A stretch of DNA of 64,000 nt from the NCBI GenBank assembly GCA_041739875.1, contig JBGSNA010000147.1:57678-121677 (forward strand), in the 5' to 3' direction. The notes under the pieces are model-generated. The model was given only the letters and a program-made list of their open reading frames with translations, did no database searches and was not told the origin of the DNA. The stretch comes from JBBSJZ01 sp041739875. GTDB lineage: Bacteria > Planctomycetota > Planctomycetia > Pirellulales > Pirellulaceae. This document shows, in pieces, positions 39,920-47,959 of this stretch. The first letter of the stretch is position 1; the number at the start of each line of letters is the position of its first letter. The position numbers and the translations under genes are program-made.

Positions 39920-40380
39920 GGAAGCGGTGAACGACTCTTGATGAAATGGGCAATACGGTCGCATGGACCAGTTGAACAGGATGGCAACCGCAATGAATTG
40001 CCTTGGGTTACTGCGTTTTAGGCAAACAACCTAGCGACACTTGTTGTCGAAGGCACGAACCGTGCCGTTTCGTGTTCCTTTCTTAATTAGATGACATTCT
40101 CGTATGTAACAGGAATGGGGTCGGGAAAATTTTAAACGGCCCGACCAGAGAATGCTCGCGCTAAGGCAATTCAGGATAGCACAATGGTGCCGAAGTACGA
40201 GTTGAAGTCGCTTTTTCGACTTTGGCACATCTGTTGCGTGTGCTCAGCAACCAAGATCTTCATTAGCCGAACCCAAGGCGGATTCGGTACGGGTACGAAA
40301 GAAGATAAATCGGGTTCTGTGACCGCCGCGTCTTGCGGCTCGATGATCTTACCGATTTAGCAAGGCAAAGGTACTTCACA
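39920..40380. other. Divergent region carrying a sigma-54 promoter
   Basis: About 460 bases between the antiporter gene (minus) and the small secreted peptide gene (plus). It contains two small perfect stems (CGACA/TGTCG at 40035-40049, GGCACG/CGTGCC at 40052-40066) and the sigma-54 promoter at 40222-40237. The remaining sequence shows no coding character. Confidence 0.5.
40222..40237 (+). promoter_or_regulatory. Consensus sigma-54 (-24/-12) promoter
   Basis: TTGGCAC-ATCTG-TTGC at 40222-40237 matches the sigma-54 consensus TTGGCAC-N5-TTGC exactly, with the invariant GG (40224-40225) and GC (40236-40237) ten bases apart. Transcription would start near 40249, giving a leader of about 130 bases before the peptide gene at 40381. 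A gene for a sigma-54 activator lies 730 bases downstream. No other exact match was found by eye in the window. Confidence 0.7.
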
Positions 40381-40575
40381 ATGTCACGTTTCATCCGGAA
40401 CTTCGTTGTTGTCGCCGCATTGTTCGCTGTCATGAGCACATCCGGCTTCGCTTCGGCAAACCATATCAACAGCCCTGTACTTCGTCGCCAACACGGTGAA
40501 GTTGGCTTCTGGCAACATACATGGTCACATCACGTGCACGTTCAGACCCGTCCCCTCTTTAGTCTGTTTCGTTAG
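40381..40575 (+). CDS. Small secreted peptide, histidine-rich
   Basis: 64 residues. A clear signal peptide (MSRFIRNFVVVAALFAVMST, cut near SGFASA-NHIN, about residue 26) leaves a mature peptide of about 38 residues with many His and aromatic residues: GFWQHTWSHHVHVQTRPLF. No family is recognised. The 16 upstream in-frame codons lack support; ATG 40381 has AAAGG about 10 bases before it. It lies downstream of the sigma-54 promoter and is closed by its own terminator, so it is a compact one-gene unit. A periplasmic or secreted metal-binding role is possible but unproven. Confidence 0.65.
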   Translation: MSRFIRNFVVVAALFAVMSTSGFASANHINSPVLRRQHGEVGFWQHTWSHHVHVQTRPLFSLFR

Positions 40576-40602
40576 TTGCGAGTCATTCGACATTACTGAA
40601 AG

Positions 40603-40635
40603 CCCTGCATCGAAATCGTTTCGATGTGGGGTTTT
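40603..40635 (+). terminator. Terminator of the small secreted peptide gene
   Basis: CCCTGCATCGAAA (40603-40615) pairs with TTTCGATGTGGGG (40619-40631) around a TCG loop, with G-T wobbles near the base, and is followed by TTTT. It starts 27 bases after the stop codon. Confidence 0.8.
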
Positions 40636-40700
40636 GCGTTGCATGAGAGTGGACCGATGTGATCGGAATTGAGTGCTGCTATTCCGCTTGGAAGCGGGGC

Positions 40701-40955
40701 CTATTCCAAGTCAAGATAATTCGCAGTGATTTCATCGCGAAGTGGCCTCCATGTGGTGCTTCGGCGATACTTCGATTCCAGCATTACGGCGCTGTCAATC
40801 GCAACCAACGCTTCTCGCCAACGACCGTTGCTTACATGAAAAATCGCATTTGCCGCTGCTTTCTCAGCGTTCCTTGCGTCGACTTCGATTTCCACTAGGT
40901 AGCGAGTAGCCTGTTCCGATGCGTGAGACCCATCTCCCGACGTCGCATTGGCCAT
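40701..40955 (-). CDS. Small protein of unknown function
   Basis: 84 residues beginning MANATSGDGSHASEQATRYL, with an Ala/Glu-rich helical middle (VDARNAEKAAANAIFHVSNG) and ending TTWRPLRDEITANYLDLE. The amino-acid composition is protein-like and the reading frame covers the space before the divergent sigma-54 activator gene. The frame continues upstream to 41111, but ATG 40955 begins the convincing part. No signal peptide or membrane segment is present and no family is recognised. Confidence 0.5.
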   Translation of the reverse strand: MANATSGDGSHASEQATRYLVEIEVDARNAEKAAANAIFHVSNGRWREALVAIDSAVMLESKYRRSTTWRPLRDEITANYLDLE

Positions 40956-41109
40956 TAAACGCGATTGACGCGAGCGAACATCGCAAAGGTTCAATTTGTG
41001 AGAGCCGTATTCAGTCTTCCAATTGCAACCCCACCAGTTACCCGTTGCAAGCTCGTAGACTCGCGTTACTGGCATACAAGTGGGAAGATAAGAGGTTAAG
41101 GAATCTACC

Positions 41110-42132
41110 ATGATGGCCGCGATGCAAGAAGTCTATCGCTCAATCGGCCGAGTTGCCAAGCAAAATGTCACCTCGCTCATTCTCGGTGAAAGCGGTACGG
41201 GTAAAGAAGTGATCGCCCTCGCAATTTATCAGTACAGCCAACGAGCTGCCGGTCGTTTTCTTGCCATCAATTGCGCCGCGATCCCCGAGACCTTGCTCGA
41301 AAGTGAATTGTTCGGCCATGAAAAGGGGGCGTTCACCGGTGCTGACCACAAGAAGGTCGGCAAGTTTGAACTTTGTAACGAGGGGACTTTGTTCCTTGAT
41401 GAAATTGGCGACATGACGCCTTTAATGCAGACGAAAATCCTTCGTGTTCTTCAGGACCAAACCTTCGAGCGTGTTGGCGGCACCGAAACGATTCGCACGA
41501 ATGCCCGCATCATTGCCGCAACCAATCGCAATCTTGAGCAAGCGATCGAAGACAAAGAATTTCGTAGCGATCTGTTCTACCGTTTGAATGTGTACACGAT
41601 TAAACTTTCGCCGCTACGGGAACGTGGTGACGATATTACGCTGCTAGCGAACTATTTTCTGAAGCGGTTTGCCAAAGAGATTAACAAGGGAAGCACTGGC
41701 TTTGCCGCCGAAGCTATCGAGGTGCTTGGTGATTACTGGTGGCCAGGGAATGTACGTGAGTTGCAAAGTGCCGTGAAGCACTCGTTGCTCGAGGCAACCG
41801 GTCCAGTGATCGTGCCCGCGTACTTACCAGATTCGTTACACACTCACCGAAGCCTCGCAAGTACCAGTCGCAATCAAGCTCTCGCGGTTTCGGCTGCGGG
41901 TGTCGGACTCGACTTCGCATCTCTCACTCGACAACGCTTGGCCTCCGGAAGCGACGATATTCATCGAGAACTTGTCAGCCTTGCCGAGAAAGAAATCTTT
42001 GCCGAAGTGCTCGCGCATACAAACAACAATTTCACCCAAGCGGCCAAGCGACTCGGCATCACGCGAACCACGCTTCGTTCACGTCTGGAGTCGCTCGGCA
42101 TGACGTTGGATAGAACGTCCCCTGTTCTGTGA
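41110..42132 (+). CDS. Sigma-54-dependent activator lacking a receiver domain
   Basis: 340 residues. It begins directly at the AAA+ domain (MMAAMQEVYRSIGRVAKQNV). Walker A GESGTGKE (about 27-34), the sigma-54 contact loop GAFTGA (about 75), Walker B TLFLDEIGDM and the arginine-finger region FYRLNVYTIKLSPLRERGDD are all intact. A Fis-type HTH ends the protein (NFTQAAKRLGITRTTLRSRL). Most relatives carry an N-terminal receiver domain before this point, but the frame is closed at 41089 and no receiver is encoded upstream in any frame. It may be constitutively active or controlled by a partner, or be an N-terminally truncated gene. It probably drives the nearby sigma-54 promoter. Confidence 0.85.
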   Translation: MMAAMQEVYRSIGRVAKQNVTSLILGESGTGKEVIALAIYQYSQRAAGRFLAINCAAIPETLLESELFGHEKGAFTGADHKKVGKFELCNEGTLFLDEIGDMTPLMQTKILRVLQDQTFERVGGTETIRTNARIIAATNRNLEQAIEDKEFRSDLFYRLNVYTIKLSPLRERGDDITLLANYFLKRFAKEINKGSTGFAAEAIEVLGDYWWPGNVRELQSAVKHSLLEATGPVIVPAYLPDSLHTHRSLASTSRNQALAVSAAGVGLDFASLTRQRLASGSDDIHRELVSLAEKEIFAEVLAHTNNNFTQAAKRLGITRTTLRSRLESLGMTLDRTSPVL

Positions 42133-42501
42133 GGCACTGTACGATGTCTTGCGATTTAGCCTGGGTTTGAAATGTAGCCTGGATCTTGGTTGGGTTGAGG
42201 CGTTGATGGCGAGTTTTTAACGAATCGATCCTTGCGAAATCTACCGATCAACGCTTGCTCGAATCGGCCAGTTTTTGACCGACATGCTCTTTCGCACCAC
42301 GTGACGGCCAACTAATTCAACTGCGATTTCGACGTTAATTCAGAAATCGAGTGTGACTCGAATACGTTTGGTCCAGCTTATGCGTCAGTGGCTCTGGACA
42401 ATGCCCAATGTCGCCATTTTTTGCTCGCGCTGGATGACGAAAATGCATGTGAAATGTGGCTACGACAGTTTTGGAACGCAACTTAAATCTGGAAAATAGA
42501 A
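42133..42501. other. Intergenic region before the second small peptide gene
   Basis: About 370 bases. No open frame with coding character and no exact sigma-54 consensus was found. The sequence upstream of 42502 is AT-rich, and a promoter for the peptide gene is expected but not placed. Confidence 0.4.
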
Positions 42502-42696
42502 ATGAAACGATCACTTGCACTTTCGATCATTGCGGCTATCGCAGGTAGTTCATTTGCTACACCCACTGTGAATGCAACTCCATCGAAAACGCGTGGAGCA
42601 GAAGCTCAGTCGGTCGAGTCAACCGAGTTATCTGAAAAACAGCGGATCATGCTGGAGGTTCGCAAGCAAGTTGGCCGCGAATTGCGAGAGTCATGA
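42502..42696 (+). CDS. Small secreted peptide, charged
   Basis: 64 residues. The signal peptide MKRSLALSIIAAIAGSSFAT would be cleaved near residues 20-27 (ATPTVNA), leaving a mature, strongly charged helical peptide (ESTELSEKQRIMLEVRKQVG). No family is recognised. ATG 42502 follows a purine-rich stretch GGAAAATAGAA. It lies 33 bases before the convergent membrane C39 peptidase gene. Its size and export signal match the other 64-residue peptide at 40381 although the sequences are unrelated. Confidence 0.65.
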   Translation: MKRSLALSIIAAIAGSSFATPTVNATPSKTRGAEAQSVESTELSEKQRIMLEVRKQVGRELRES

Positions 42697-42729
42697 GCCC
42701 GTTTTGTCAGCAGACCGATTTCAGCGAAT

Positions 42730-43584
42730 TCAATTTTTACCGACGTAAATCGCTTGGCCGGTAAAACGGCTGATAAGCTCTTCGTTGGTCCAAACAATGC
42801 GTCCGACCGCTGGATCACCAATGATCCATCGACCGGCATCTGTCTTACCAATGACCACGATCGCATGGCCTTCGGCTCGTGTACCCAGTAGTCGTGTGAT
42901 GGAGCCAGCGCCATAATCGTTTGCGAACTGGATGATGGCGACGTTTGGCAATTGTCCTAACCCAATCCAATTGGACGGATCATTCGATGCGACACGTGCT
43001 GATCGATGATGACGCGATGCGACTAACGCAACTCCTCGATACAAACCAAGCGGCATCGTTCCTTGCGAGCTCGTAAGACAAGCGTTTGCCATCAAACTCT
43101 CACTTGTCTTGACGCCTTTCATCCGAAAAAGCGTCGCCGCAGCAGCCGGTGCGCAACTCGCTGAATGGCTTTGCAAACAGACATTGTCCGACCACTTCGC
43201 GAACTCATCGAGTTCCACAGGATTCAAGATGGGACGCGCGACGGGCGACAAAATGTAGCCCATTCCAAGGAGTCCTAGCATGCAAACGGTCACAGGCCGG
43301 TGCCAATGCACTAACCCGGGGGCGTTCTTCGCTAGACCTGCGGAAAAGCCGAGAAGAATTGGCATCGCGTTGGACCAATACAGCACCGCACTGTTAGAAA
43401 AATAAGTTGCCCAGGCAAGCTTGCCCGATGTGCACCATGCGAACAATAGCGACGCACCTAGCGAAACCAAAAAGAGAAACGCATTGCGAGAAGACGGTTG
43501 CAAGGAAATCTTGTGCCCAAACAAGAACGCTGCTGTAGCAAGCGCAGCAATGGCGACAAAACCGAACGCCAAGTCAATGCCCAT
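42730..43584 (-). CDS. Membrane-bound C39-like cysteine peptidase
   Basis: 284 residues. About four membrane helices (residues 3-20, 36-55, 68-85, 97-115) precede a C-terminal papain-like C39 domain. The expected residues are present: the Gln and catalytic Cys in QSHSASCAPAAAATLFRMKG (Cys about 145), His in GHAIVVIGKT (about 239) and Asp in WIIGDPAVG (about 256). C39 peptidases usually remove leader peptides during export of bacteriocins, normally fused to ABC transporters; here no transporter is attached. It is adjacent to, and convergent with, a small secreted peptide gene, which is suggestive, though the peptide has no obvious double-glycine site. Confidence 0.72.
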   Translation of the reverse strand: MGIDLAFGFVAIAALATAAFLFGHKISLQPSSRNAFLFLVSLGASLLFAWCTSGKLAWATYFSNSAVLYWSNAMPILLGFSAGLAKNAPGLVHWHRPVTVCMLGLLGMGYILSPVARPILNPVELDEFAKWSDNVCLQSHSASCAPAAAATLFRMKGVKTSESLMANACLTSSQGTMPLGLYRGVALVASRHHRSARVASNDPSNWIGLGQLPNVAIIQFANDYGAGSITRLLGTRAEGHAIVVIGKTDAGRWIIGDPAVGRIVWTNEELISRFTGQAIYVGKN

Positions 43585-43858
43585 ACGAATCTCCCTCGCC
43601 CTTCCTTGGGGAATGCTCCGATTAACCGAGTGAACCTCATTCCGTACATTAAGAATACATTAACATTTGGCGTACTTCAGATCAATAAAAGTATTGTCGG
43701 CATTTTCACTACGCTGAGTCGCTGCAAATGGAGCGAAACAAGCATGCGTCAAGCGCATATAGCCGCCGAAACGCCGCCACCGTTAAGGGCAGCGAGGCAG
43801 ATTCAGATGCGCGCTGTCAGATCGACCCTCATCAGCAGTTTGATGAACTCGCAGAAAT

Positions 43859-44899
43859 CTAACGTGCAGAAAACCGATGTACGGTTGTTTCACGCAATGT
43901 TTCGCCAATTCGAACAAGTGTGGAGACGAATTTCGGACAATTTGGGGCATTGGGGAAATGCTGGGTTTCAAGACAGAAAGCTTCGTGCTGTCCGAAGCCG
44001 CCCGAATCTGCGTTCCCGGTAAGGTGGTTACCCGTGTAAAGCTGGATCCCCGGTTGGGTCGTTTCAATCTCTAGCAGACGTCCCGAATTTGGGTCGTACA
44101 CGGTGGCTGCCGAGCGAAGTTTGGCGACTTCGCCACGAACCACGAAACAGTGGTCGTATCCTTTAGGCCCCGGATATTCGTCGATACGGTTTCCGATCGC
44201 CGTCGGCTCGCGAAAGTCCAAGCCACTGTCCGCGACGTCGTTCAGCGTTCCGGTGGGAATTAAGTCATCGTCAACGTCCAGCACTTGATCGGCGTCGATC
44301 TTTACACGGTGATTGTGCACCGAACCGCTACCTGCACCACTCAAGTTCCAGTAACTATGGTTGGTGAGGTTCAAATGAGTCGCTGCATCCGTCGTCGCAT
44401 GGAAGGATATTATTAGCTCGCCTGCGTCGTTCCACTGATAGTCGACGGTGATGGTGACAGTTCCAGGATAATTTTCTTCACCCGACGGGCTCGTATACGT
44501 GAATCGAACGCCAGCGGTAACGTCGGTTTGGTACGTCTCGTGGCTAAACAAGCGGTGCGACAGACCGACGTTGCCACCGTGTAAATGGTGGTTTCCGTTG
44601 TTCGTTGCCAATTGGTACTGCACACCATCGATGGAGAACTTTCCCTGCTCAATTCGATTACAGAACCGACCAACACTGCTGCCGAAATAGGGATGGCTTC
44701 CGAGATACGGTGCCAGCGAACTGAAAGTTAAATTGACATTCTCGATCCGCCCATCGCGATCGGGAACATGCACTTCCAGTAGCGTTGCACCAAAGCTCAT
44801 TACGGTGACGCTATGGCCGAAAGTGTTCGTTAGTTTCACTCGAGAAACGCTTTTTCCGTCGGGTGTCGTACCAAACGAATCTTCTTGGATTTGAATCAT
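43859..44899 (-). CDS. galM: Aldose 1-epimerase (mutarotase)
   Basis: 346 residues, the normal length. It interconverts alpha and beta anomers of glucose, galactose and related sugars. Motifs are the N-terminal TFGHSVTVMSFGATLLEVHV, YFGSSVGRFCNRIEQGKF, the His-containing GNHHLHGG and LTNHSYWNLSG (substrate and catalytic His) and the C-terminal QPGIQLYTGNHL. No signal peptide is evident, so it is probably cytoplasmic. ATG 44899. The gene is divergent from the dihydrouridine synthase gene. Confidence 0.93.
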   Translation of the reverse strand: MIQIQEDSFGTTPDGKSVSRVKLTNTFGHSVTVMSFGATLLEVHVPDRDGRIENVNLTFSSLAPYLGSHPYFGSSVGRFCNRIEQGKFSIDGVQYQLATNNGNHHLHGGNVGLSHRLFSHETYQTDVTAGVRFTYTSPSGEENYPGTVTITVDYQWNDAGELIISFHATTDAATHLNLTNHSYWNLSGAGSGSVHNHRVKIDADQVLDVDDDLIPTGTLNDVADSGLDFREPTAIGNRIDEYPGPKGYDHCFVVRGEVAKLRSAATVYDPNSGRLLEIETTQPGIQLYTGNHLTGNADSGGFGQHEAFCLETQHFPNAPNCPKFVSTLVRIGETLRETTVHRFSAR

Positions 44900-45098
44900 C
44901 GGAGAATTGGGTGGGGATAAAGTGCAATGAATAGGAGGCTAGCGAGATATGCTATCGGTTAAGCGGTGCTGGTTCGCAAGCATCATGACAATTTTGATGG
45001 CTTTGGTGTACCGTACATTCCAACTGCTCTTTCGTTTGCACAACAATCTAGCCACTCGGCAAAAATCTAGCCTCGTGGCAAAGCCGACATTGCATCTC

Positions 45099-46181
45099 AT
45101 GACCATTACCGCTTCCTCCCAACCACTCCCCCTTCCAAAGCTGAATATCGGGTCGATCAAGATTGGTTTTCCCGTGGTCCAGGCTGCGTTGTCAGGTTAC
45201 AGCGATTTGCCGATGCGGGTGATCGCTAGGGAACACGGAGCGAGCTACACGTTGTGCGAGGTCATGCTCGACCAGTTCCTCGTCAATCTCGGCAGCCGCT
45301 CCAAAACACGTCATTTCCTTGATATCCATCCTGATGAACATCCCGTGGCAGGTCAGCTCATGGGGGCCGAACCGGAGCAGTTTTCGCTCGGTGCGGCGAA
45401 GCTTGCGGAGGCTGGCTTTGATGTAATCGACGTCAATTTTGGCTGTCCCGTCAAGAAGGTCCTGGGGCGTTGCCGTGGCGGTTTCCATCTGTCCCAGCCG
45501 GACGTCGCCATCGAGATTTTACGACGAACTCGTGACATGGTGCCTAGCCACATTCCAGTCACAGTGAAGATGCGACGCGGCATTGATGACTCGGCAAAAT
45601 CACGGGACCACTTCTTCGAGATTCTCGATGGTGCTTTAGCTATCGGTGTTGATGCGGCGACAGTCCATGGACGCACCGTCCAACAGCGATACGTTGGTCC
45701 GAGTCGATGGGAGTTCCTCGGCGAAGTGAAACGATACGTGGGGCAGCGCATGACGATCCTCGGCAGTGGTGATCTTTTCACTGCCGAAGACTGTTTCGCG
45801 ATGATGCGTCAAACGGGCATCGACGGTGTTACCGTCGCGCGCGGAGCGATCGGTAATCCATGGATCTTTACACAAGCACGCGAACTAGCCGACGGACGTC
45901 CGTTGCCAGCACCGCCTACGCTTCGCGAACAATCCCTCGTGATGCGACGGCACTTTGAACTTTGTGAACAGAGCTACTCGCCTGAGCGAGCACCGTTGCT
46001 GATGCGGAAGTTCTGTATCAAGTACGCCGCCTCGCATCCAAACCACGAAGTCGTGAGACTGGCGTTCGTGCGCATTCGATCCCGTCAAGAATTTGAGGAT
46101 GTCTTGCAAGAGCACTATGACAGTGACGCTCCCGGACGCTACGTCCCACGTGAAGTTCACGGCTCACAGGAAGAATGCTAA
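45099..46181 (+). CDS. dus: tRNA-dihydrouridine synthase
   Basis: 360 residues. An FMN-dependent TIM barrel that reduces uridines in tRNA D-loops. The flavin and catalytic motifs VVQAALSGYSDLPMRVIARE, GQLMGAEPEQF and DVNFGCPVKKVLGRCRGG are present, with the active-site Cys about residue 116, together with VTVKMRRGID, ATVHGRT and ILGSGDL. The closest subtype is the bacterial DusB/NifR3 group. ATG 45099 is used since the family N-terminus starts after it (LPKLNIGSIKIGFPVVQAA); the open frame upstream to 44949 is not convincing. It is convergent with the NtrC-type regulator gene. Confidence 0.88.
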   Translation: MTITASSQPLPLPKLNIGSIKIGFPVVQAALSGYSDLPMRVIAREHGASYTLCEVMLDQFLVNLGSRSKTRHFLDIHPDEHPVAGQLMGAEPEQFSLGAAKLAEAGFDVIDVNFGCPVKKVLGRCRGGFHLSQPDVAIEILRRTRDMVPSHIPVTVKMRRGIDDSAKSRDHFFEILDGALAIGVDAATVHGRTVQQRYVGPSRWEFLGEVKRYVGQRMTILGSGDLFTAEDCFAMMRQTGIDGVTVARGAIGNPWIFTQARELADGRPLPAPPTLREQSLVMRRHFELCEQSYSPERAPLLMRKFCIKYAASHPNHEVVRLAFVRIRSRQEFEDVLQEHYDSDAPGRYVPREVHGSQEEC

Positions 46182-46218
46182 GCGGAGACCAAAACTCAAA
46201 AGCAGACCGAGCGGCGAG

Positions 46219-47682
46219 CTATTCTTCGTCTTTTTTGTATTGATCCAAGCGACGGTAAAGTGTTCTCGCACCAATCCCTAGTACTTCAGCGGCCTTCTCG
46301 CGATTACCGCCTGTCAGTGCCAATGTTTCCTCTATCGCCCATCGTTCGATGACCTCGAGCGGTTGACCGATGAGTGCTGATTCTCCACCACCGCCGATCA
46401 CGATCTCGTCGGTTGACGAAGCTTCGCCGTTCTTGTCGAGCAACTCAGGTGGTAAATCATCCACATCGAGCGAGCCGTCCGTGTCGAGCACGACCATCGT
46501 CTCGACAAAATTTCGCAACTGGCGCACGTTGCCCGGCCAATCGTATGCAAAGAACAACTTCGTGACGGATGGTGTGAAGTGCGCGGTGGACTTGTCGTGC
46601 CGACGAAGAAAAAACTTTCGGAAGTGATCCATCAACGGAATCACATCCTCGCGACGCGACCTCAAGGGTGGCAATTCCACGGTGACGACCTTTAGTCGGA
46701 AATAAAGATCGTTGCGGAAAACACCGGACTCGACCATTTCCTCAAGCGGACGATTCGTTGCCGAGATCAACCGCACATTGACCTTAATCGTTTTGTTGTC
46801 GCCGACACGTGTAATTTGGCTCTCTTCGAGTACTCGCAGCAGTTTGATTTGCGTGTTCATCGGCATGTCGCCGACCTCGTCTAAAAACAACGTGCCACCG
46901 TTGGCGTACTGAAACGCGCCCTCGCGATCAGAGACTGCGTCGGTGAACGACCCTTTGACGTGTCCGAATAACTCACTTTCGACGAGGTTCTCGGATACGG
47001 CACGGGTATTCAGCGCTACGATCCGCTTGTTTCGTCGTGGGCTATTTTGGTGAATCGCTTGCGCGATCATTTCTTTGCCGGTGCCGCTCTCGCCAGTGAT
47101 GAGCACGGTAGCGTCCGTCGCTGCGATCCTCCGCAAACGGTCGATTACCGTTTGCATTTTCTTGCTCGTGTAGATGATCCCTTCGAATCCAAAACGCTCG
47201 TCGAGACGCTGAAGCAATTCCGTGTTCTCGCGCCGCAGCGCCACCGCCTGCGATGCCTTTTCGACAATCGCGCGCAACCGGTTAGGCGTGATTGGCTTTT
47301 CAAGAAAATTGAATGCGCCTTGCTGCATCGCTTCCACAGCAATTGGCACCGACGCATGCCCCGTCACCATCACGACTTCACAGTCAGGAAGCCGTTCGCG
47401 ACATAGCTTCAAAATTTTCATCCCATCGACTTCGTTCATCACCATGTCGGTGATGACGATGTCAAATGTTTCACGCTCGATTAACTTGGCCGCCTCAGGT
47501 CCACTTGTTGCTACGTCACACTTGTAGCCGACCTTCTCCAGACTTTCCGTCATCGCTCGCGCATGTGCAGCCTCGTTGTCGACGACTAACAAACGGAAGT
47601 CGGCAGCGGTCAAGTCTCGATCACTCGAGAGGGCTGGAACATTACCCATAATGTCGTCTAACAGATCTCTTTCGGTCGTCAT
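46219..47682 (-). CDS. NtrC-type sigma-54-dependent response regulator
   Basis: 487 residues. An N-terminal receiver domain (about 28-150; DIVITDMVMNEVDG holds the phospho-acceptor Asp) is followed by the AAA+ domain with GESGTGKE, LFLDEVGDM and RLKVVTVELPPLRSRREDV, and a Fis-type HTH (REKAAEVLGIGARTLYRRLDQ). The sigma-54 contact loop, normally GAFTGA, reads GSFTDA here; the essential Thr is kept. A histidine kinase partner is not encoded nearby. ATG 47682. Two TATTGCCCCA-loop hairpins lie between its start and the end of carB. Confidence 0.9.
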   Translation of the reverse strand: MTTERDLLDDIMGNVPALSSDRDLTAADFRLLVVDNEAAHARAMTESLEKVGYKCDVATSGPEAAKLIERETFDIVITDMVMNEVDGMKILKLCRERLPDCEVVMVTGHASVPIAVEAMQQGAFNFLEKPITPNRLRAIVEKASQAVALRRENTELLQRLDERFGFEGIIYTSKKMQTVIDRLRRIAATDATVLITGESGTGKEMIAQAIHQNSPRRNKRIVALNTRAVSENLVESELFGHVKGSFTDAVSDREGAFQYANGGTLFLDEVGDMPMNTQIKLLRVLEESQITRVGDNKTIKVNVRLISATNRPLEEMVESGVFRNDLYFRLKVVTVELPPLRSRREDVIPLMDHFRKFFLRRHDKSTAHFTPSVTKLFFAYDWPGNVRQLRNFVETMVVLDTDGSLDVDDLPPELLDKNGEASSTDEIVIGGGGESALIGQPLEVIERWAIEETLALTGGNREKAAEVLGIGARTLYRRLDQYKKDEE

Positions 47683-47845
47683 CGAAGTGATTAGCTTTGT
47701 CTATCGCTTTTTTGCAGGAAAAATATCGGCACGTTAACGGATGCTTACGTGACAAAACGCATCACTAAACACATCGTCGCCGCGAATACGGTTTCTTCTT
47801 AAGTTACACAGCTCACTTCGACGATTTCCCCTATTGTATTGCACG

Positions 47846-47871
47846 GGGGATGGCTATTGCCCCAGCCATCC
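47846..47871. repeat. Hairpin of the TATTGCCCCA-loop family, copy 2
   Basis: The stem GGGATGGC (47846-47853) pairs perfectly with GCCATCCC (47864-47871), closed by T-A and holding the loop ATTGCCCC (47855-47862). It shares loop and closing pair with the hairpins at 23100 and 47881, but not the stem sequence. It sits between carB and the NtrC-type gene. Confidence 0.75.
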
Positions 47872-47880
47872 CACCTACGA

Positions 47881-47914
47881 GAGCTCCCGCGGATATTGCC
47901 CCATCCGCGGGAGC
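47881..47914. repeat. Hairpin of the TATTGCCCCA-loop family, copy 3
   Basis: A perfect 13-bp stem, AGCTCCCGCGGAT (47881-47893) with ATCCGCGGGAGCT (47902-47914), has the loop ATTGCCCC (47894-47901). On the plus strand it is followed by TCTTTT, and on the minus strand it lies 46 bases after the carB stop, so it may act as a terminator for carB as well as belong to the shared-loop family. Copy 2 lies only nine bases away. Confidence 0.78.
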
Positions 47915-47959
47915 TTCTTTTGATACTAATTCGATTGTGTTGGCAACTCGTTTGTGAGC

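Noticed and set aside
44949..45098. 50-residue N-terminal extension of the dihydrouridine synthase
   Set aside because: It does not resemble the family and would be a membrane-like stretch in a cytoplasmic enzyme; ATG 45099 fits better.
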